From: a bacterium
GTDB lineage: Bacteria; Bacillota_I; Bacilli_A; RF39; UBA660
Assembly (NCBI GenBank): GCA_030524925.1
Contig: JAUNFS010000010.1
Span: 1 to 33,153 of the forward strand
Direction: 5' to 3'
Length of the DNA: 33,153 nucleotides
In this document: positions 1-7,376 of the stretch, in pieces
Position numbering within the stretch: position 1 is the first letter of the stretch
Layout: the number at the start of each line of letters is the position of its first letter
Position numbers and translations under genes: made by a program
Notes under the pieces: generated by a model
Seen by the model: the letters and a program-made list of their open reading frames with translations, nothing else
Told to the model about the DNA's origin: nothing
The model's database searches: none

Positions 1-80
1 AAATTTATATTATATTAAATAATTGTCTACTTTTAGTTGACTAATGCAAAATTTTTGGGTTTGCCACAGTTTACTTAAAA
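1..80. other. AT-rich flank, no gene seen
   Basis: The first 80 bases contain no open frame or RNA structure that I can support. They lie downstream of the terminator of the MMPL gene and probably belong to an intergenic region that continues outside the window. Confidence 0.5.
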
Positions 81-104
81 AAATGTGCCTTGTTTAGCAC
101 ATTT
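81..104 (-). terminator. Rho-independent terminator of the MMPL gene
   Basis: On the minus strand AAATGTGC pairs perfectly with GCACATTT (81-88 with 97-104, 8 nt loop) and is followed by a run of T. It begins directly after the stop codon of the MMPL gene. Confidence 0.8.
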
Positions 105-3100
105 CTATTTAAATAAATTTTTAATTCTTGTCCAAAGATTGTCTTTTTCAGTCTTTTCTTCAGTAGTATTTTTTTCTTCTTTTACTTTTTCACCGTCAAT
201 CACATAAATGAATTTAGTTTCTCCGGTTACATTACTACCAGCAAATGATGTGTAATTTTCACCTAGTTTTGTTAATTCTTTTACTCTAGTTGTCATAGGA
301 ATTAATTCATTAGTTATTTTGTTAGTAATAGGTTTGATAGCTTCATTATTTAACATTGTGATTCCTTCATTTAAAGTTTTTAGACCTTCTTCTAAATTAT
401 TTGTACCAATTACTAATGTTTTTCCTTTGATACTTAACTCGTTAGTTGCAGCATTTAGTTTTGCCATATTAGTGCTTAGACTAGTAGTTCCAGTTTTAAG
501 TTTGCTGATACCTGCTTCCATCTTTGGTAACATTTGAGTTACTTTAGCACTTAAACTTTCTAATTCTTTAATATTACTTTCTAGAGCAGAAACGTTTAAT
601 TTTAATAGACCAATTAATTGATTATTACTATCATAGTGGTTTTCATATTCACTTTTTAAGTTAATTAACGTTATTTTAGTATTATTATCTAAAGAATCAT
701 TTCCTAAGATTAGTTCATAAGATAATTCTTTTAGATTGGCACTATCGTATTTTTCTTTAATAGTACTATTTAATGTACTTAGATTATTGATAGTGTTATT
801 ATTTGCAGCAATTAAGTCATTCATTTTATTAATGCTTTCAGTATTATCTGGTAATAATAATTTAATGTTATTAATATTTTCTATTATTTGGTCTACTCCA
901 CTATCTATGTCGACACTACCATTTTTTAAAGCTGTTACGTTTTCATCTAAGCTTGTTAGAGCTTCGCTTAACTTTTTAACATTTGCATTTAATTTAATGC
1001 TGCCATCTTTTAAATCAGTACTTCCGCTTTCTATTTTATTAACACTTTCGGTTAGTTCTGCAAGTTTACTGTTAACGCCAGTTATATTATTTAATTTTGA
1101 TAGATCACTACTATTTAGTAGCTTTGGTGTAATAACACTATAAATAGGTCCTAATTCAAATTTAGTTGTATCATAAGTTATTACAGTTTTATTTAAAGTA
1201 TTTAAACTATTAATATTTAGACTGCCTGATAGGTTTGGACTAGCAATAGCAATGGCAACAGTACTTGTTCCATTATTAATTACTTTTCCGTTAGTGATGC
1301 TAATGTTTTTGCAGTCTTCATTTAAAGAAATGCTGGTAAGTACAACAAATGGTGTATACATTGTTTCGTAATTATTATTTATTTTTACACTCTTTTTAGA
1401 GTTATTAGTATATTCTATTTTTATCTCTACTTTACCACTTTTGCCAAGTAAGTCTTTTAGTAAAATTTCTTGACCATCTAGTTTATAAGTTACTTTAAAT
1501 GATACTGGTTCTTTTTTAGTTGTTTTACCTTGATAGAAAATATTGTTGCCTGATGCATTCCAAGTTAGTTTGTCATTTGTTTTAGTAAATGTTTCATTAC
1601 CACTTAAGTTGATAATATCTTCTAATGATGTAACATCGTTTATTTCTTTTAAATTAGAGGTATTCAATAATTCTTCGTTTACAAAAGATGTTTTGATACT
1701 TCCATCTGGATATAGTTTGTTATATACAGTTTCATTTTTGGTAAGTGCAAAGGTGTTTAGAGGGATTGTTAATGCTATTAGTGAGCATATAGCTAATTTT
1801 TTATTTTTCATATTTTTTTCCTTTCCAATACTTGTTTTTTGAATAATTTTATCAAAGATAAGAAGAATTGATGGTAAGACAGTTATTACTATTACCATAC
1901 TCAATAGGGCGCCTCTACTTATTAATGTACATAGAGAGCCAACCATTTCTAGCTGAGAATAAATGCCAACACCGAATGTTGCTGCAAAGAAGCATAGACC
2001 ACTAACAAATACTGATGGTCCACACTGATTAAGTGTAGCTAAAATGGCATCTTCTTTACTTTGAGTTTTTCTTTTATCTAAATAAGTTGTAGTCATTAAA
2101 ATTGCATAGTCTATAGTTGCTCCTAACTGGATTGTTCCTAATACGATAGGTGCAACAAATGGTAAGACCGTACCACTAAAGTAAGATATTCCCATGTTTG
2201 CGCAGATTGCAAATTCAATAGCTAGTATTAATAAGAATGGCAAACTAAATGATTTTAGTACAATAAATAGTATTACGAAGATACAAACAATTGATGAGGT
2301 ATTAACATTATTAAAGTCAGTATCACTAATATTTATTAGGTCTTTCATTAGTGGGCCTTCACCAGCTACAATACCATTTTTATCGTATTTTTTTACGATG
2401 TCATTAACTTTTGCTACTTGTTCATTTAACTCATCACTAGCAACTTCATAAGTTGAGTTTACTAGAAACATTTGATAATTATCACTTTCAAATAATGAGC
2501 TTATTTCACTTGGTAACATGTTAGAACTTATTCCTAAGTCATCAAAGTCACTTTTAGAAAGTACAAAATCTATGCCATCAATTTGTTTAATTTCACTAAC
2601 CATATTTTTAATGTCATTAGTTTTTATATCTTTACTTGTAATAATCATTTCCGGACTTACAATATTGTATTTTTCTTTTAAAATAGTATTTGCAGTGATG
2701 CTTTCTAAGGTTTCTGGTAAAGTTTTATCTATTTTATAGTAAACTTCTACCTTAGAGTTTGCAAGGTATGCTGGAACTAATAATATTAAGAATATAATAA
2801 AGATTAGTTTATGATGTTTTACTATTTGTTTGTTTAATTTATCAAACTTTGGTGTTAGTATTTTATGACTGGTTTTCGCTATTTGTTTATCAAAGAATAA
2901 TAAAAGTGCCGGAAAAACAGTTAGTACAGTAATAACGCCTAGGGCAACACCTTTAGCCATTACAATTCCTAAATCTTTACCTAGGGTTAGGCTCATTGTA
3001 CATAAAACAAGGAAGCCAGCGATCGTAGTAGTTGATGAACCAATTACGGAAACAAAGGTTTCTTTAATAGCTTTTTTCATAGCGATTTCTTTAGAATCAG

Positions 3101-3866
3101 TCTTTTTATTTTTCTCATAAGCATGATATAAGAAGATGGAGAAGTCAGTAGTAACACCTAATTGTAATACGGCTACTAGAGCTTTAGTTATGTAAGATAT
3201 TTCACCTAGGAAAATGTTTGTTCCTAAGTTATAGACAATAGCCATACCAATATTTAATAGTAATAAAACAGGTACTAAGTATGAGTCAAGTGATAATTCT
3301 AAAACTATTAGGCAAAGCACTACAGCTATTGTTACATATATAGCTATTTCTTTTTCTGATAGGTTCATAGTATCTAATACCATAGAACTCATTCCACCGA
3401 ACTTGTAATTGTCATCTGTTAGGTTTCTAATTTCTTCAATAGCGTTTATAGTATTTTCATTTGATGTTGAATCTTTAAAAGTTACAATTAGTAAGTCAGT
3501 GTTGTTATTATGAACTTTTTCTAAAGCGTCTTCTGGAAGTATCTCTAAGGGGATGTTTGTACCAAAGACGTCATAGATAGATGCAACCTCATTTACTCCT
3601 TCTACTTGTTTTATCTTTTCTTCTATTTTAAGAATTTCTTTTGGACTAGCATTTTCTACAACAGCGATGGAATATGATCCCATAGAAAAGTCATCAGTTA
3701 ATATGTTTTGACCTTTAATGGTTTCAATGTCATTTGGAAGATATACTAGGATATCGTAGTTTATTTTTGTAAGCTTCATACCAATAAAAGAAAAACCTAA
3801 AAGAATTAAAGATATAATTAATATTAATTTACTCTTTTTGGTTATAAACTCTGATAGTTTATCCAT
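105..3866 (-). CDS. MMPL/RND-family transporter fused to a secreted coiled-coil domain
   Basis: Membrane exporter of 1253 residues. Residues 1 to about 680 have the two-halved MMPL layout: one TM, a large outer loop, five TMs, then the same again. The second half opens near 'HKLIFIIFLILLVPAYL', and both halves contain the 'LQLGVTTDFSIFLYH' / 'IQLGATIDYAILMTT' type of TM4 motif with the acidic residue of proton-driven RND pumps. Residue 686 starts 'MKNKKLAICSLIALTIPL', which looks like a signal peptide or 13th TM. About 550 outer residues follow: a beta-rich part, then heptad-like coiled coil rich in 'LKDGS', 'LKNGS' and 'LEEGL' repeats, as in YhgE/Pip-like proteins. The start at 3866 is chosen because GAGGTGA lies just upstream; an ATG at 3887 is possible but lacks such a site. 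The gene is divergent from a TetR regulator, its likely repressor. The substrate is unknown, perhaps a lipid or peptide. Confidence 0.85.
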   Translation of the reverse strand: MDKLSEFITKKSKLILIISLILLGFSFIGMKLTKINYDILVYLPNDIETIKGQNILTDDFSMGSYSIAVVENASPKEILKIEEKIKQVEGVNEVASIYDVFGTNIPLEILPEDALEKVHNNNTDLLIVTFKDSTSNENTINAIEEIRNLTDDNYKFGGMSSMVLDTMNLSEKEIAIYVTIAVVLCLIVLELSLDSYLVPVLLLLNIGMAIVYNLGTNIFLGEISYITKALVAVLQLGVTTDFSIFLYHAYEKNKKTDSKEIAMKKAIKETFVSVIGSSTTTIAGFLVLCTMSLTLGKDLGIVMAKGVALGVITVLTVFPALLLFFDKQIAKTSHKILTPKFDKLNKQIVKHHKLIFIIFLILLVPAYLANSKVEVYYKIDKTLPETLESITANTILKEKYNIVSPEMIITSKDIKTNDIKNMVSEIKQIDGIDFVLSKSDFDDLGISSNMLPSEISSLFESDNYQMFLVNSTYEVASDELNEQVAKVNDIVKKYDKNGIVAGEGPLMKDLINISDTDFNNVNTSSIVCIFVILFIVLKSFSLPFLLILAIEFAICANMGISYFSGTVLPFVAPIVLGTIQLGATIDYAILMTTTYLDKRKTQSKEDAILATLNQCGPSVFVSGLCFFAATFGVGIYSQLEMVGSLCTLISRGALLSMVIVITVLPSILLIFDKIIQKTSIGKEKNMKNKKLAICSLIALTIPLNTFALTKNETVYNKLYPDGSIKTSFVNEELLNTSNLKEINDVTSLEDIINLSGNETFTKTNDKLTWNASGNNIFYQGKTTKKEPVSFKVTYKLDGQEILLKDLLGKSGKVEIKIEYTNNSKKSVKINNNYETMYTPFVVLTSISLNEDCKNISITNGKVINNGTSTVAIAIASPNLSGSLNINSLNTLNKTVITYDTTKFELGPIYSVITPKLLNSSDLSKLNNITGVNSKLAELTESVNKIESGSTDLKDGSIKLNANVKKLSEALTSLDENVTALKNGSVDIDSGVDQIIENINNIKLLLPDNTESINKMNDLIAANNNTINNLSTLNSTIKEKYDSANLKELSYELILGNDSLDNNTKITLINLKSEYENHYDSNNQLIGLLKLNVSALESNIKELESLSAKVTQMLPKMEAGISKLKTGTTSLSTNMAKLNAATNELSIKGKTLVIGTNNLEEGLKTLNEGITMLNNEAIKPITNKITNELIPMTTRVKELTKLGENYTSFAGSNVTGETKFIYVIDGEKVKEEKNTTEEKTEKDNLWTRIKNLFK

Positions 3867-3913
3867 TTTTCTCACCTCGCTAATCATTTTATTATTAACT
3901 TAATAAAAATAAC

Positions 3914-3979
3914 ACATAACAATTATGTTTTTTGTATGTTTTCCAACAATTTGTTAAATATGTATTGTTAATTAAACAA
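3914..3979. promoter_or_regulatory. Candidate TetR operator inverted repeats
   Basis: The intergenic region between the MMPL and TetR genes holds three short inverted repeats: ACATAA-CAA-TTATGT (3914-3928), AACAA-T-TTGTT (3945-3955) and TTGTT-AATTA-AACAA (3965-3979). The last two share the half-site TTGTT/AACAA. Divergent TetR repressors usually bind such sites to control both genes. Assignment to this TetR protein is inference, and AT-rich DNA gives such repeats by chance fairly often. Confidence 0.4.
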
Positions 3980-3995
3980 CAAGCAGTACTTTATC

Positions 3996-4036
3996 TTGCA
4001 AAAAATTGCTTATTTGCGTTATAATTAGCTTGTGAT
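3996..4036 (+). promoter_or_regulatory. TetR gene promoter and very short leader
   Basis: TTGCAA (3996-4001), an 18-nt spacer and a perfect TATAAT (4020-4025). Seven nucleotides further is GTGAT (4032-4036), a Shine-Dalgarno complementary to the AUCAC of the 16S rRNA tail. The transcript would start at or near the SD itself and have only about 9 nt before the ATG at 4041. Confidence 0.65.
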
Positions 4037-4040
4037 TGTT

Positions 4041-4613
4041 ATGAAAGAAGAAAAAAAAGATTTAAGAATTGTAAAAACTAAGAATGCATTATATTTAGCT
4101 CTTGTTGATTTAATGAAAGATAAGACTTTTGAAGAGATAAAAGTATCGGAGATTTGTAATAAGGCTTTGGTTAACCGCTCTACTTTTTATGCACATTTTG
4201 AGGATAAGTATGAATTTTTAGTAGATTTTTTAGATACATTTAAAGATAGTTTGACCAGTTATTTAGATACAAATAAGAATATTTTAAATACCAAAGAATA
4301 TTATATGGAACTTATAAAGTTAGTTTTAACACACATTGAAGATAAGAAAAATATTTATAGTGCAATAATGGTTAATAATCGTAATGGCGTGATGATGGAT
4401 ATCATTATAGATGTCGTTAATAAGGATATTCGTAAGAGGGTTTTGGATTTAGGTAGTACAAAGTCTAGTGTACCAGCTGATATTATTATTAAGTTTTATT
4501 TAGGAGCTATTATTAATGTAGGAATTGATTGGATTACTGAAAATAAATATACTAAAGAAGAAGTTATCGGTTATTTAGATAAATTACTTCCTGATGATAT
4601 GGATGCAATTTAA
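4041..4613 (+). CDS. TetR/AcrR-family transcriptional regulator
   Basis: 190-residue DNA-binding repressor. The N-terminal helix-turn-helix is clear: 'RIVKTKNALYLALVDLM' then 'FEEIKVSEICNKALVNRS' and 'TFYAHFEDKYEFL', the standard TetR recognition helix (S/T-x-F-Y-x-H-F). The C-terminal ligand domain (about residues 60-185) is alpha-helical and of the type common in Firmicutes regulators of efflux genes. I place the start at ATG 4041, preceded by GTGAT at 4-nt spacing. A GTG at 4032 is in frame but would overlap the SD and the expected transcription start. It is divergent from the MMPL exporter, whose expression it probably represses until a ligand binds. The ligand is unknown. Confidence 0.9.
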   Translation: MKEEKKDLRIVKTKNALYLALVDLMKDKTFEEIKVSEICNKALVNRSTFYAHFEDKYEFLVDFLDTFKDSLTSYLDTNKNILNTKEYYMELIKLVLTHIEDKKNIYSAIMVNNRNGVMMDIIIDVVNKDIRKRVLDLGSTKSSVPADIIIKFYLGAIINVGIDWITENKYTKEEVIGYLDKLLPDDMDAI

Positions 4614-4640
4614 AAGGCTTAAGAAATGTTTAAGCCTTTT
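4612..4640. terminator. Bidirectional terminator between TetR and DUF1848 genes
   Basis: AAAAGGCTTAA (4612-4622) pairs with TTAAGCCTTTT (4630-4640) around a 7-nt loop. T runs on both strands suit termination of the convergent TetR and DUF1848 genes. Confidence 0.85.
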
Positions 4641-5527
4641 TATTTGGTTCTGATTTTAATTATGTCATCATCTTTAATGTGACCAATTAGTAAAGATGAG
4701 TTGTCGTCATGATTTTTAAAATTGGTACTTACAGTTTTTTCATCGTAATTAGCATAGCAGTATTTGCATAAGTGCATGCAGGAATTATAATCACCAATAT
4801 CAACCATCTGCACGCAGGAGCACTTTTTTTCTTTTCTTACGTTTGAGGTTTTATATTTTTTACCAGTTAAATAATAAGCTAGTTCATGAGATAGACATTC
4901 GCCTTTAATAAAGCCGTATTCAGTTAAGTCTTCGTCTTCAAAGCAGGTTTGGATGGTCATATTATTTTCACGGGCTATTTTGCTAAAAGCTAGGCCAATT
5001 TGTTCATAGTCTTCTTTAGTAATAGGACGATATTTTAGAGTGCTTTTGTTATTTATTACATTTTTATATTCGTCCATAAAAGAGATGATTACTCTATTTA
5101 CGTAACCGTTTAACTTTGTACAAAGTTTATTAAAAGCTTTAATGTGATATTCTACGCTATATTTTTCACTTAGAAAGATAGGATCATATCTTAATACGAC
5201 ATTATCAATACCTAGTTTTAAAGATAGTTTTTTTACGCTTTCAATAATTTGGGGTTTATCTATAATATTTGGCTCAATGTCACGGCCGTATGGCGTTATT
5301 GTTACGTGAAATAATATTGGAAATTTTATTTTGTCTAATTTATCTATTATTGGTATTGGATTTTTACTACAAAACATGATTAAATCTACATCGCTAAAGT
5401 TTATTCTACTTATTAGATTTGGGTTGAAAGGATTTCTTACGTCTATAAAGCCCGCATCTACCCTATTTAAAAACCAGTTTGAGTAAAATGCAGGAATGTC
5501 GGTTCGGCCGCTAGCAAATAAAATCAT
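4640..5527 (-). CDS. DUF1848-family protein, putative Fe-S protein
   Basis: 295-residue protein recognised as DUF1848. The N-terminus 'MILFASGRTDIPAFYSNWF' and the segment 'VDLIMFCSKNPIPII' are typical of the family. So is the C-terminal cysteine cluster: 'KKCSCVQMVDIGDYNSC', then 'HLCKYCYANYD'. The CxC and CxxCxxCYA spacing suggests iron-sulfur binding; the fold resembles a radical-SAM-like barrel, but the biochemical role is unknown. The start ATG is preceded by AAGGAG at 8 nt. That ribosome site and about 60 nt upstream lie inside a broken copy of the small-peptide module (5540-5593, other strand). The gene may therefore be transcribed from, or downstream of, the antisense promoter at 5709-5737. 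Confidence 0.8.
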   Translation of the reverse strand: MILFASGRTDIPAFYSNWFLNRVDAGFIDVRNPFNPNLISRINFSDVDLIMFCSKNPIPIIDKLDKIKFPILFHVTITPYGRDIEPNIIDKPQIIESVKKLSLKLGIDNVVLRYDPIFLSEKYSVEYHIKAFNKLCTKLNGYVNRVIISFMDEYKNVINNKSTLKYRPITKEDYEQIGLAFSKIARENNMTIQTCFEDEDLTEYGFIKGECLSHELAYYLTGKKYKTSNVRKEKKCSCVQMVDIGDYNSCMHLCKYCYANYDEKTVSTNFKNHDDNSSLLIGHIKDDDIIKIRTK

Positions 5528-5539
5528 GAATACCGCTCC

Positions 5540-5593
5540 TTAATCATTATTATCTTCCTATTAGTATTATTACTATTCGTAGTTTTAGTATAA
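5540..5593 (+). pseudogene. Decapitated copy of the 27-residue hydrophobic peptide gene
   Basis: Seventeen codons plus stop read 'LIIIIFLLVLLLFVVLV', matching the C-terminal two thirds of the peptides at 8991-9074 and 9453-9536. The N-terminal 'M(N/H)KKDFL', the ribosome site, the 5' UTR and the promoter are missing. Upstream sequence instead belongs to the start of the DUF1848 gene on the other strand. There is no ATG in frame before an upstream TAA. The 3' UTR, antisense promoter and antisense terminator remain intact. Confidence 0.75.
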
Positions 5594-5595
5594 AA

Positions 5596-5702
5596 AGAAA
5601 ATCACCTAACTCAGCAATGATTTAGGTGAAACCAATTTAAAGGCAACACCCAACCTGCTATAATTAGATGTTCCTTTTTTATTTTATGCAAGTTTCCTTG
5701 AC
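5596..5702 (-). ncRNA. Orphan antisense RNA of the small-peptide module, copy 1
   Basis: Predicted transcript of about 107 nt starting near 5702, from a TTGAAA-17-TACAAT promoter. It has the three-part layout of the other two copies. First comes a 5' hairpin with a GAAA loop (CAAG-GAAA-CTTG, near 5691-5703). Then an AU-rich stretch leads into a middle segment complementary to the peptide 3' UTR. Last is a terminator hairpin, TCACCTAA...TTAGGTGA (5602-5629), followed by ATTTTCTTTTT. Its own cis target is broken, so it could act in trans on the related copies or just drive DUF1848 by read-through. Ends are estimates. Confidence 0.55.
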
Positions 5703-5703
5703 A
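5671..5703. repeat. Conserved 33-nt block of the peptide/antisense module, copy 1
   Basis: This 33-nt segment is identical to 9152-9184 and nearly identical to 9634-9663, which has one more T in the T run. It spans the sense terminator T-run and the 5' hairpin of the antisense RNA. The flanking intergenic DNA is not conserved. Confidence 0.85.
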
Positions 5704-5708
5704 AATAC

Positions 5709-5737
5709 ATTGTAACAAAAAAAAGAACTCTTTTCAA
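5709..5737 (-). promoter_or_regulatory. Antisense RNA promoter, copy 1
   Basis: On the minus strand TTGAAA (5732-5737), a 17-nt spacer and TACAAT (5709-5714). It aligns position for position with the antisense promoters at 9190-9218 and 9669-9697. The -35 box falls inside the terminator hairpin of the upstream lipoprotein gene. Confidence 0.7.
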
Positions 5738-5742
5738 GTTCT
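5724..5742 (-). terminator. Terminator of the lipoprotein gene
   Basis: On the minus strand AGAACT (5737-5742) pairs with AGTTCT (5724-5729), followed by eight T. It overlaps the lipoprotein stop codon and also overlaps the antisense promoter -35 region. Confidence 0.65.
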
Positions 5743-6775
5743 AATCCTTTTCAATATAACCACTGATGCCTTTAGTATACATCTCATCAGTTACTGATTT
5801 ATATCTTTCGCCATCATAGTCATCGGTAAAGCCGTTATATGCTTTGTATGTTTCGTTTGTTTCAGTATCATATACTCTTTCATAACCAAGTATCGCATCA
5901 CTTTGTTTTTGACTCATAATATCAAATGATTTATTTCTCTTATTCCAAGAATCCATTATTCCATCACTTATTTGATTACCTATTGCTCTAATTTGTTGGA
6001 AGTTTTTCATGACTGCGTCTTGTTGTTGATTAAATCCATTTATAAAGGTATCTGTAAATTCTAGTGAAGAACAAATAGTATTTAATGTGTCTTGCCAATC
6101 TATAAGTTCATCTTTTGGTGCAGTAATAAAGATAGCGTCATAAACATTTAAGTATTGTATATCTATTTGTTTACCTGAAATTATATTTTCATAAACATAA
6201 TATGGACCAGCATCATATACATAAGCCGTAAATATTCCTTCGCCCTCTTTACCATTTGCATCTTTAAATGTTGCCCTTAACATATCTCCACCTAAACTGC
6301 CTTTACCTAAATTCTCAGTTACAGTAAAATCAGTTAATGTTGGGAATGTAAATGCACTATTATTATTTAAAGTACCCAAATCATTAAATATTTTATAAAA
6401 TCCTTCTGTATCTTTAGTAGCTATTACACTAGTTTTAGCAAACATATTATTTGGATAATATTTTTGTTGCCATCTTTTAGCATCTTCCGACTTATTATAT
6501 CCTTCAGTTTTCATATTAAAGAAGAACTGATAAGTAGGATTGTCTGGATTATATACTTTAATCGTATAATGAATATAATCACCTAATGTATCAACTTTCC
6601 AACCATCTGGCACTTTCATTTTGATTAAACCATTATCATAGTCCGTGAATTTGATTGATTTAGTTTCAGCTTCTTTGATTTTAACATTATTTTCTTTTGT
6701 GATGGTTTTGCCACAACCTGATAGTGCAATAATCATTAAAGCACTAAATAAAATATATAAAGTTTTCTTTTTCAT
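5741..6775 (-). CDS. Lipoprotein of unknown function
   Basis: 344-residue exported lipoprotein. The N-terminus is a short basic stretch, a hydrophobic core and a lipobox 'LSGC' with Cys21 as the predicted lipidated residue. The start is supported by GGAGG four to five nt before the ATG. The mature part is a mixed alpha/beta extracellular domain with 'GLIKMKVPDGWKVD' near the beginning, the kind of beta-strand opening seen in PsbP/Mog1-like and DUF lipoproteins. A helical, Gln-rich C-terminal part (about 245-300) follows. I recognise no catalytic motif. It is a single-gene unit with its own terminator. A solute-binding or envelope-stress role is possible, but nothing in the sequence decides it. 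Confidence 0.75.
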   Translation of the reverse strand: MKKKTLYILFSALMIIALSGCGKTITKENNVKIKEAETKSIKFTDYDNGLIKMKVPDGWKVDTLGDYIHYTIKVYNPDNPTYQFFFNMKTEGYNKSEDAKRWQQKYYPNNMFAKTSVIATKDTEGFYKIFNDLGTLNNNSAFTFPTLTDFTVTENLGKGSLGGDMLRATFKDANGKEGEGIFTAYVYDAGPYYVYENIISGKQIDIQYLNVYDAIFITAPKDELIDWQDTLNTICSSLEFTDTFINGFNQQQDAVMKNFQQIRAIGNQISDGIMDSWNKRNKSFDIMSQKQSDAILGYERVYDTETNETYKAYNGFTDDYDGERYKSVTDEMYTKGISGYIEKD

Positions 6776-6786
6776 TTTTCCTCCAT

Positions 6787-6813
6787 ATTATACTATTTAT
6801 TTGTTAAATAAAT
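6787..6813 (-). promoter_or_regulatory. Lipoprotein promoter with adjacent 19-bp inverted repeat
   Basis: TATAAT on the minus strand (6787-6792) lies just upstream of the GGAGG site. Directly behind it is a perfect inverted repeat, ATTTATTT-GTT-AAATAAAT (6795-6813), sitting where the spacer and -35 would be. No good -35 box is visible, so an operator or activator site is possible. In AT-rich DNA chance is a real alternative. Confidence 0.4.
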
Positions 6814-6885
6814 TGTAACACAGATTGGTTGGGAATGCTATAAATAATTAATTAAAAAATTACCATACTTTTTTTAAAAATAAGT

Positions 6886-6915
6886 CACAAAAAAAGCCCT
6901 ACAATAAGGGGCTTT
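6886..6915 (-). terminator. Terminator of tRNA-Thr(CGT)
   Basis: Minus strand AAAGCCC (6909-6915) pairs with GGGCTTT (6893-6899), followed by a T run to 6886. It lies 11 nt after the CCA end of the tRNA. Confidence 0.85.
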
Positions 6916-6926
6916 GAACATTTTAA

Positions 6927-7002
6927 TGGTGCTGAAAATAGGACTTGAACCTACAACCTACGCGTTACGAGGGCGTTGCTCTACCGATTGAGCTATTTCA
7001 GC
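6927..7002 (-). tRNA. tRNA-Thr (anticodon CGT)
   Basis: 76-nt cloverleaf including encoded CCA. The acceptor stem GCTGAAA/TTTCAGC is perfect, the D arm is GCTC/GAGC, the T arm GTAGG/CCTAT with TTCAAGT loop, and the discriminator is A. The anticodon loop CTCGTAA gives CGT, reading ACG (Thr). The anticodon stem ACGCC/CGCGT has a C-C mismatch at position 31-39, next to the loop. Confidence 0.92.
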
Positions 7003-7010
7003 ATATAAGT

Positions 7011-7019
7011 ATTATATCA
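7011..7019 (-). promoter_or_regulatory. tRNA-Thr(CGT) extended -10 promoter
   Basis: Minus strand TGATATAAT is a TGn-extended -10 (TATAAT at 7011-7016), nine nt before the tRNA 5' end. No strong -35 box is seen. Confidence 0.55.
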
Positions 7020-7052
7020 CGTTTTTGATAAAATAAAAGAAAAAATGAGGGT

Positions 7053-7376
7053 TTATTCCTCACTTTCTAAATCGCTTAGTTCAGTACATAACATGTCATA
7101 TTTAGTTTTGATTTTGGTGGTTTCAGATTTTTCTAAAGCATACCAACCATTTGCAAACATTTCTTCATAAACTTCTCGTTGCATTTTAATGATATTGTCA
7201 AAATCTTTTTTTATTGATTTAAATAAAGTTTCATTACTAGCTTCAGTTAGTGCTACTGTATAATTCTTACTCATTTCTTTAAGAGATGATAAGATACTAT
7301 TCATGTAATCTTTATCATTTAAGCAAATACCTTTTGGCGTAGTCGTTTTTTTATTTTGAACCATATTTTTATTCAT
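7053..7376 (-). CDS. CotF-like spore coat protein
   Basis: 107-residue helical protein resembling the Coat_F family. It has 'KGICLNDKDYMNSILSSLK' early, then 'YTVALTEASNETL' and 'MQREVYEEMFANGWYAL', the usual ND-x-D-Y / helix / GWY pattern. The start at 7376 is chosen because GGTGA lies 5 nt upstream, and this ATG overlaps the stop of the upstream gene by 8 nt, which suggests translational coupling. An ATG at 7388 would lie inside the upstream gene without a ribosome site. Such proteins are mother-cell products deposited on the spore. The presence of sigK in the window agrees with this. Confidence 0.7.
   Translation of the reverse strand: MNKNMVQNKKTTTPKGICLNDKDYMNSILSSLKEMSKNYTVALTEASNETLFKSIKKDFDNIIKMQREVYEEMFANGWYALEKSETTKIKTKYDMLCTELSDLESEE

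Noticed and set aside
319-2739. Several hydrophobic open frames on the plus strand opposite the MMPL gene
   Set aside because: They mirror the AT-rich coding strand of the transporter, lack ribosome sites and known motifs, and are shadows.
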